A DNA stretch of 64,000 nucleotides from Alopecurus myosuroides (taxonomy: Eukaryota; Streptophyta; Magnoliopsida; Poales; Poaceae): positions 62,001 to 126,000 of the forward strand of contig JAPCYS010003698.1 in NCBI GenBank assembly GCA_028641055.1. The letters are read 5' to 3'. Shown here piece after piece: positions 57,804-64,000 of the stretch. Position 1 is the first letter of the stretch. Every line of letters starts with the position of its first letter. A model generated the notes under the pieces. It did no database searches. It was given only the letters and a program-made list of their open reading frames with translations, and was not told the DNA's origin. The position numbers were made by a program, and so were the translations under genes.

Positions 57804-58811
57804 GTGCGCAGTCTAGAAACAGGAGATAAAAGTGCAGAATGTAAGTAACCTAAGACCCAGAAATGACAGGCTATCCGATTAACCGGCAGAGCAACTATGA
57901 AAAACTTTGACAGGTCGGATCTAGACGAAAAAATCTACGGAGAAATTTGTGGCTATAGGTAATAAGGGTGCATTGTGAGGTGTGCTATTGGATCTAGATT
58001 GAGTATTGGTTTTGAAAGAATGAAGCATGAGCTATCCAATCGAGGCGGAGCAAGAAAATCATCTAAGAGCAGATCCAAAATTTGATCTAGTTCAAGAAAG
58101 ATTGGAGATGAGATCGATGGAGCTAGGTTGCTTACCGGCGGGATCTGGAGGAGAGCGCGGTGGCGGCAGATGGCTCAGTCACGGTGGCCCTTTGGATCTT
58201 CCGGAGATTGGTTCGAGGGCGCGGCGGTGGCGGTCAACGGCGGCGCGGGGCGAGCCGATGCGGAGCGCAGGCGACGGCAGTACGCTTCCGGTTGTGTGCC
58301 CGTAGACGCCGTGGCGGCGTGGCCTCGAGCTCGAGCGAAGGAGCGCCAAGGGAGATTGGAGAAGAAGGAGATGGGGGAAATGGAGTGTAGAGCTTAGGGT
58401 CCCCCCGGGGACACTTATTTATAGGCGCGGGTGTGGAGCCCTAGGCCTGAGGAGTGGGAGCCAAAATTTCGGGAGGAGAGATACCCGACCGGACTTTTTG
58501 GGATAAGTGTTAAGTGCTTGTGCGTGATATCCGGAAAAGATCACAGAAAATCGTATCCGCGATATCCGGATCAACTAATGAACAAAGTGAGCCGGATCTT
58601 CTGTGTTTTCCTCGGAGTGTTGACCCGGGAAAATGACGTTGGACTCGGAGAAAGCCAGGTTACTATATGGACCACCTGTGGAGTTAGGCCTAGCTGTTTA
58701 TCAAAGCAACCTAACCCGGTCTTTTATGAACTTGTATGTTTATTATTTTTGCAGGGAATAGCATGCGCTTCAAAGAGGATCCCGCGAAGCCCAAGCTATT
58801 CTGGGGACTAC
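57804..58811 (-). promoter_or_regulatory. E4 antisense promoter, leader exon, intron; sense PPT
   Basis: On the minus strand TATAAAT lies at 58423-58417, then a leader exon to a GTAAGC donor near 58134 and an acceptor TTTCTAG just before the ATG at 57803. This repeats the E3 layout. At the far right, CTGGGGACTAC (58801-58811) on the plus strand is the PPT of E4, next to the 3' LTR. Confidence 0.6.
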
Positions 58812-59272
58812 TGATGGAGGGATGATAACCCGGTAGGCTAACGTCAAGGTGTAACTCGGCCCAAAGGGAGCTGCACAAGACCCGGCTTAAGGAATAGGAG
58901 TTTCTAGAAGGCCCAGGAGTGTAGGCTTCGTAACCCGGATTGTGGGTTTCGATAAGGAAACTTAGGGTTTGTATGCGGTGACCGGGTAGGATTCCAAGTA
59001 TGCCTTGGATAGGAAGCCAGGGGGCTGGGTATTATATAAACCGGCTCCGAGGGTTGGACAAACACGAGTTTTACTAGCTATTTGGGTATCCCCTGTAACA
59101 CGAGAGTTGAGGCTGTAACCCTAGATCGGAGACTCGGCGACTTGATTGCCAGAGCTACCAGATCGATTATCAGCATGATTTCCTCTGAGCAAAACCCTCT
59201 CCCAAACGCCAGAATCGAATTACCCCAAGATAAGTTACCCCTGGTAACGTCTGCCGTGATTATCCCACGACA
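58812..59272 (+). repeat. E4 3' LTR
   Basis: 461 bp, starting TGATGGAGGG and ending CCACGACA, with about 17 substitutions from the 5' copy and no indel. TATATAA is at 59033-59039. It is followed by TSD GTCGT. Confidence 0.94.
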
Positions 59273-59277
59273 GTCGT

Positions 59278-59813
59278 GCCAGCTACGCTCTTACCAAAGA
59301 AGAGAAGGTCATTTTTTTTGTGAATGCCTGAGCAGTATGAAGGTCCCGTCTGGCTTCTCGTCGAATATAAAGGGAATAATAAACATGGCGGACAAAAAGT
59401 TCCAAAACCTGAAGTCTCACGACTGCCACGTGATTATGACGCAATTGCTTCCGATTGCTTTGAGGGGGCTCCTACCGGAAAATGTTCGAGTAGCCATTGT
59501 GAACCTATGTGCATTCCTCAATGCAATCTCTCAGAAGGTAATCAGTCCAGAAGATCTACCACGGTTACAGAACGATGTGGTCCAATGTCTTGTCAGTTTC
59601 GAGTTGGTGTTCCCACCATCCTTCTTCAATATTATAACGCACCTTCTGGTCCACCTAGTCGAAGAGATTTCCATTCTCGGTCCTGTATTTCTACACAATA
59701 TGTTCCCCTTTGAGAGGTTTATGGGAGTATTAAAGAAATATGTTCGTAACCGTGCTAGGCCAGAAGGAAGCATCGTAAAGGGGTATGAAAATGAGGAGGT
59801 AATTGAGTATTAA
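59278..59813 (+). pseudogene. TNP2: TNP2-type transposase, 3' part (DUF4218)
   Basis: It resumes from 41808 after E4: ASYALTKEEK, then a one-base slip in the T8 run (59312-59319), FCECLSSMKVPSGFSSNI, HDCHVIMTQLLPIALRGLLP, LCAFLNAISQKVI, FFNIITHLLVHLVEEI and HNMFPFERFMGVLKKYVRNR. This is the DUF4218 domain of CACTA transposases. The frame stops at 59811-59813, where an 80-bp-offset partial duplication begins. The rest of the usual C-terminus is missing. Confidence 0.88.
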
Positions 59814-60236
59814 AGAAATATGTTCGTAACCTCTGGCTCACAAAGTGTTGTGCTAGGGTTTTGATCCAACGGTTAAAAAACACCCTGATCCAACGGCTCA
59901 CAACAGATCGAAAGAAACACACCGTAGCCCTGATCGAACGGCTCACAACAGCTCGAAAGAAACACACCCCGGATCCAACGACACACAAGCGCTTGAAAGA
60001 AACACACGATCCGTATGATTCTATCTGATTGGTCTAAATGAAACCGTAACCATTTCGTCCCGGTTGGTAAAACAGGCCGAGACTAAAGGGATGATCCGTT
60101 TCCCAACGAAACACGAACCATTTAGTCTCGGTTGGTGTCCCCAACCAGGACTAAAGGGATATATTTTCTTCTCGCTATATATATGTATGCATTGCCACAC
60201 CATTGGCATAAACACATACAAACTCACCACTCTCTC
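59814..60236 (+). promoter_or_regulatory. CACTA internal region and promoter of second gene
   Basis: About four imperfect copies of a 45-bp unit with GATCCAACGGCTCACAACAG and CGAAAGAAACACAC lie at 59860-60010. Two TTTAGTCTCGGTTGG / CCAACCAGGACTAAAGG arms (60050-60160) recall the terminal repeats. A TATA box CTATATATATG (60175-60185) precedes the ATG at 60237 by about 55 bp. Confidence 0.6.
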
Positions 60237-63200
60237 ATGGATTCTACCGTACCCACTCTAACATTCATCCAGGCGGAGGCACTTTCCGCCTCAAACTACC
60301 CCTGCCCGCCCGGCTACAGCGTTCCCTCCGGTTGGATGCTGAGCACCGGAGGAGTGCCGGTACCTCCTCTTCCTGAAGGTGTGGCGCGTCGGGCGGCCAT
60401 CACGAACCACTACTACCACGAGCTCACGCCGGAGCAGCGGAGGAATCCCAGTTGGAATCCCGACTACCGTCCTACTTGGGACTAAAGTCGGCGCCTAAGT
60501 GGAGGAAGATGGAGGAGGGCCAGAGGGCGCGAGGAATCCCTCTAGGTATAGAGGGATCGGACGAAAGAGCCAAATGCTGGTGGTACGGGCATGGGGGATC
60601 GCTATACCCGGAGACAGGGGCGTGTGTTCATCGGCAGAAAAAGTTTGCTCCCACCCAAGCCTTTATTGACGCAATGACCGAAGCTCAACAGGGCTTGATC
60701 ACGTTCAACAGAGAGAAAGTCGCACTGACAAAAGCCCTCGGGAATCCTGAACACGGAGGACATGTACGAGGCAAAGGCAGAATGCCGTGGAAAGTAGGGT
60801 TCTCCCAGGACGATGACCCGTACTGTTACAAAAGCCGTAAGAGAAAGACGGACCGGGATGCAGATCTTTTGGCGAAAGTTGTATCGGAACTTAGTGAGTT
60901 GAAGCAGTCCGTGCATGGACTTGTGAAAGAAAGATCGGCGCCTGCAGGGCCGCATGAAGATCATGCAGCAGATCTCGGAAGCCAGCAGCAGCGGAGAAGC
61001 AGCGTGGCTTCCACGGAGGCCCCGCCTGCAGGTGCTAATGCACCGATGATGGAGATTCGTGCACCGGAGCCTCACTACTCCGTGGATGATGTAAAGGAGA
61101 TGAAAGAATGTGATCTGCATTATCCCGTGGGGAACATTTCGACGAAGGTAGCTACCGGCAGTGCTTTACCCTGTACACCTGGAGCACTCCACCACAACAA
61201 CCCCATTCCATATGGCTATGCTCGTGTCACGGTGGAAGACATAGTCTAAGTGTTTGAGGACCTGGAGATTGACATAGCTACACCCGAAGGGGAGAGAAGA
61301 CTTGGAGATGTCAAGCGCCAGTTCATTCTATGGAAAAAGAAGTACACAGTGTTTCCAGGCGAGGCGCCAATGCTACCAAGTCCAACCCCCTCCGATGGTG
61401 GTGGTGGCGGTGGTGGCGGTGGTGGTGGTTCACCTACACCTCCTTCACGCCATTCGACGCCGTCCCCCGATCCACAATCTCCGGCGGGTAAACAGGCGCC
61501 GCCCCCAAATCCTCCTCCGGTGGGTAAGCAGCCGCCGCCCCCCCATTCCTCCTCCAGCGAAGAAGCAGAAGCAGGAGGACAGCAAGGAAACCCGCTCCTA
61601 GAATATTAACCCGGAGCCTTATGTACCTAAGACCACACGGGTACCGGAGCCATCACTGAAGCCTATCCCCCAAGGCCTTGGGAACTTAGTGAAGCTGAAA
61701 CCAAATTGGCCGCGCATGCTGATTATGAGAAATAGAAGGCCCGTCAGAAGGCTAGAAAGGAGGCTAAGCCCAAGGAAGTATACACTCCGAAGGCAAAGAA
61801 GTGGGCTACGGGATTTTTGACGCAACCGTCCCAAGCCGAGCTGAATATGCCTGATGACTATGGAAGTGAACTTCGTAGACAAGCAGAAATATTGAAGAAG
61901 GAGAAAGAAGAAAGGAAAAAAAGTGGGAAACAAGTTGACCATCTCGTGATGCAAAATAAACAATCGACCCCCCCCCCCCCCCGCTCATAGTGAAAGCCGG
62001 TCCGGAACAGGACCCCGAGGTCATAGCAGTTGCGGCAGCAATTGGATTGACTGTAGCGAGTGCCATGAAAAATGCGTCCGAGATGAATTTGACTCTTCGT
62101 GCCTCGTTAGGCCTGGACGATGCGCAGTAGGTGAGGTAGCATTACAATATGTGCCGAATGGGCCTCTCGTCGAGCCTACGCAGGAAAAGAGTCTCCCACC
62201 ACAAATGCGAAATCTGTTACGTTGGTACAATAATTTCATATCATGGGCCGCCAAAGAATATGTTTATGCGGATGTTACAGAGCAGCATCACACCAAACAG
62301 GACTCTGTAACAGTTCATATGAGTGAATTGTTTCAGCTGTTCAATCTGCGCGAGCTCGACAAATCTATCCTGAGTTGTTACGTTCTGTAAGTGATTTATT
62401 TCTACCTTATCTCGTTCTTCATTGCCTGCACTATATATATTTTCCTAACTATATTGTTGCGTACGCTATTATGCAGATTGAAGATTTAGGAATGCAAAAT
62501 AAGAAACATCCATGATGTTGGGTTCATTGACCCACAAATCATTAATGGACATGTGTTACAAAATCACCCCGAAGACGTGGAGAAAGACTTGTACAATTTT
62601 CTTACAAAGCATCAACTCAAAAGTCATATTCTATTTCCTTACCATTTTGGGTGAGTGTTTCTCTCTTTGCCCATTCTCTTTTGTTTACTCCATGCATGGT
62701 ATGTCTAATCGATAAGTTATGCATGACTGTGCATGTAATGTGTCCGCAGGTTCCACTGGCTTCTGCTAAAAATTGAACTTCACACCTCCATAGTTTTTAT
62801 CATGGACTCTATGAATTCGGATTCAAAGCATTGAGCCGACATGAGAAAAATGTTGCAAAAGTAATTATTTTCAATCATTTGCGCTCTATATCGATCGGTC
62901 TCTTTTGTTCATTTCCTAATATGCAGTAGCTAATAACTCCCTTGTTCATTTAATTTTCTTTGCCCTGTAGAGTTTGGAGACGGTTCTCAGGAGAAATTGT
63001 CGGTGAATTCAAACATCAGCTAGAATTTAGAAGCTTAGTTAATGTGGATAAGCATCCACCGGGGACCAATCTATGTGGATACTATGTTTGTGAGAACATC
63101 CAAAGAGAAACCTCTGAGAGGAAGATGGAGGATAACGTGCGGAAGGCGACGGATAACTTGCGGAGGAATCTTAGTCCAGAAGCTCGCTTCCGACCAATTC

Positions 63201-63292
63201 AAGAGGAATTAGCAGGATTTTTCCTTAGGCATGTCATCGATCCTAAAGGAGAACACTATACGTCCGACGACGACCAATTCAAAAGGAATTAG
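60237..63292 (+). pseudogene. CACTA second gene with Ulp1/C48-like C-terminus
   Basis: Exon 1 (60237-62386) opens MDSTVPTLTFIQAEALSASN, shifts near 60470, and carries GSDERAKCWWYGHGG, a charged helical region and ECDLHYPVGNISTKVATGSA. TAA at 61247-61249 follows (probably from CAA). Then come a poly-Gly tract (about 61397-61435) and Pro-rich sequence. Exons 62477-62650 (one shift), 62750-62860 and 62971-63292 encode a cysteine-protease-like fold: VGFIDPQIINGHVLQ, FHW (His), MDS (Asp) and GTNLCGYYVCE (Cys). The residue six before the Cys is His, where the family usually has Gln. Related CACTA proteins are thought to act in transposition; the exact role is unknown. Confidence 0.8.
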
Positions 63293-63815
63293 CAGGATTT
63301 TTCCTTATGCATCTCCGAGATTGAAAGTTGTTCGAATTTGTGTATGGTCATCCATCGTAATTGTGTATGTAAACTTGTTCGAAGTTGTATAAGGTCACCC
63401 GAGATTGAATATATATTATATATTCCTATTGAATTCTTCTTATTTGAAATTTCATATGCATATATATAGTAGCGTAGAATATATATGTGTACTGAAACTT
63501 CATCAAAATTAAAATAAAACACAAAATAAAATATATAAGAAATAAAACAAAACAAATTAAAAAGAAACCAGGTTTAGGGGGGCTAAAACCCTAAACCTGC
63601 GGAGGAGGCCTTTAGTCCTGGTTAGCCACGAGAACCGGGACTAAAGGTCATCCGCCCCAACGGACTCCTGGCGCCCACGTGGACGGGCCTTTAGTCCCGG
63701 TTCGTAAGAGTCGCGACTAAAGGGGGGCCTTTAGTTGCGCATATTTAGTCCCGGTTGCATGACCGGGATAAATGGCCTTTGCGAACCGGGACTAAAGGCC
63801 TATTTTCTACCAGTG
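63293..63815 (+). repeat. CACTA right subterminal region
   Basis: AT-rich 3' flank to about 63560, then at least five TTTAGTCCCGGTT / AACCGGGACTAAAGG repeats in both orientations from 63605 to 63800. The terminal inverted repeat ends at 63815. The second copy of a 41-bp duplicate (63272-63312) overlaps the left edge. Confidence 0.85.
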
Positions 63816-63818
63816 AGG

Positions 63819-63949
63819 TGTTTTATAGTAGAACAGATTCGAAGCAGATGCGATACCAGTGCTCCAAAATGATGCTTTTCTGTTACTAAAGTTAACTCCA
63901 GAACAGAAAAGGCAGGAAGCCATGCTATCTGTTGGGAAAAGCTCCCTAG
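63819..63949 (-). CDS. F-box/LRR-type gene, exon part right of CACTA
   Basis: The minus strand reads VLELTLVTEKHHFGALVSHL and LLRICSTIKHL. Skipping the CACTA and one TSD copy, it continues VVDIEKIR into 39403-39380, then a GTAATT donor. LRR-type spacing of Leu and the match to the last exon support one gene. A second CACTA cuts it at 63950, so only 131 bp of this exon are visible. Confidence 0.65.
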
Positions 63950-64000
63950 CACTACAGGAAAAAGGTTAGACGCCGACGGCAAAAGGTATGCCGACGGCTT
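63950..64000 (+). mobile_element. Left end of a second CACTA transposon
   Basis: CACTACAGGAAAAAGG begins at 63950 and is followed by GCCGACGGC repeats (63972 and 63991), a common subterminal motif of grass CACTA families. The presumed TSD is TAG (63947-63949). The rest lies outside the window. Confidence 0.8.

Larger units (their letters stand above)
41809..59272 (+). mobile_element. E4: Tat-lineage gypsy retrotransposon, near complete
   Basis: The 461-bp LTRs (41809-42269 and 58812-59272) differ at about 17 sites (3.7%). The TSD is GTCGT (41804-41808 and 59273-59277). Order: PBS, gag-protease, RT, RNase H, second RNase H, integrase (42172-48957), a LINE insertion (49248-53898), an antisense Transposase_28 gene on the minus strand (54744-57803) with its promoter, PPT, 3' LTR. 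LTR ends, PBS, gag start and antisense gene match E3, so they are one family. E4 keeps the pol that E3 lacks, but with three stops and about three frameshifts. Confidence 0.95.
39407..63815 (+). mobile_element. CACTA transposon (hosts E4)
   Basis: The ends are CACTGATAGAAAATAGGCC at the left and GGCCTATTTTCTACCAGTG at the right, inverted with one mismatch. They are flanked by the 3-bp duplication AGG (39404-39406 and 63816-63818). Both subterminal regions are packed with CCTTTAGTCCCGGTT-type repeats in both orientations. Inside are a TNP2 transposase gene (39967-41808 and 59278-59813) and a second gene with a Ulp1-like end (60237-63292). Without E4 the element is about 6.9 kb. It interrupts a coding exon of the F-box-type gene. 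Confidence 0.95.

Noticed and set aside
59082..59300. Open frame from the E4 3' LTR into the CACTA sequence
   Set aside because: It is the U5 gag start duplicated in the 3' LTR, fused by chance to TNP2 sequence; there is no PBS or gag after it.
61969..61982. Run of about 14 C on the plus strand in the CACTA second gene
   Set aside because: Such homopolymers are prone to sequencing and replication error; frame statements around it are unreliable and it needs no special function.

Overview
The window looks like intergenic DNA of a large-genome grass, most probably a member of the Triticeae. The reasons are the dense nesting of Tat-lineage Ty3/gypsy elements with 450-550 bp LTRs, a CACTA transposon whose ends are packed with the TTTAGTCCCGGTT motif seen in wheat and barley CACTA families, and fragments of B3, F-box/LRR and zinc-knuckle genes of grass type. 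There is no bacterial or organellar signal.

Layout. Four LTR retrotransposons (E1-E4) can be bounded exactly by LTR pairs and 5-bp target duplications. E1 (minus, 304-36977, TSD CGAAG) sits in an unrecognised transposase-like ORF (1-303 and 36983-37260). E2 (plus, 1503-24102, TSD TCGAC) sits in the antisense gene of E1. E3 (minus, 11385-21188, TSD AAGAC) sits in the antisense gene of E2. By eye, LTR divergence falls from roughly 7-8% (E1) to 3% (E2) to a single small indel (E3), which matches the nesting order. The rest of E1 (26606-35337) holds a DNA-transposon segment with a 4 x 106-bp tandem repeat and a Ptta/En/Spm-type transposase gene, plus a duplicated B3-domain gene fragment.

To the right, 36983-38894 holds the transposase-like 5' part, a zinc-knuckle fragment and spacer. 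A minus-strand F-box/LRR-type gene (38895-39403 and 63819-63949) is split by a 24.4-kb CACTA element (39407-63815, TSD AGG). That CACTA carries a TNP2 transposase gene and a second gene ending in a Ulp1/C48-like domain. E4 (plus, 41809-59272, TSD GTCGT), of the same family as E3, is inserted in TNP2. A 5'-truncated LINE (49248-53898, 15-bp TSD) is inserted in E4. A second CACTA begins at 63950.

Common theme. All four LTR elements share an architecture. The sense side is gag-PR-RT-RNH-aRNH-IN where still present. The 3' interval carries an antisense, TATA-driven gene whose product has a plant 'Transposase_28'-like domain, with introns, acidic linkers, coiled coil and C-terminal helical parts where enough is left. 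In all four, the reading frame that starts in U5 of the 5' LTR runs through the primer-binding site and encodes R-Q-L-A-P at the junction. Most coding regions are broken by stops and frameshifts; E3 is young but has lost most of pol.
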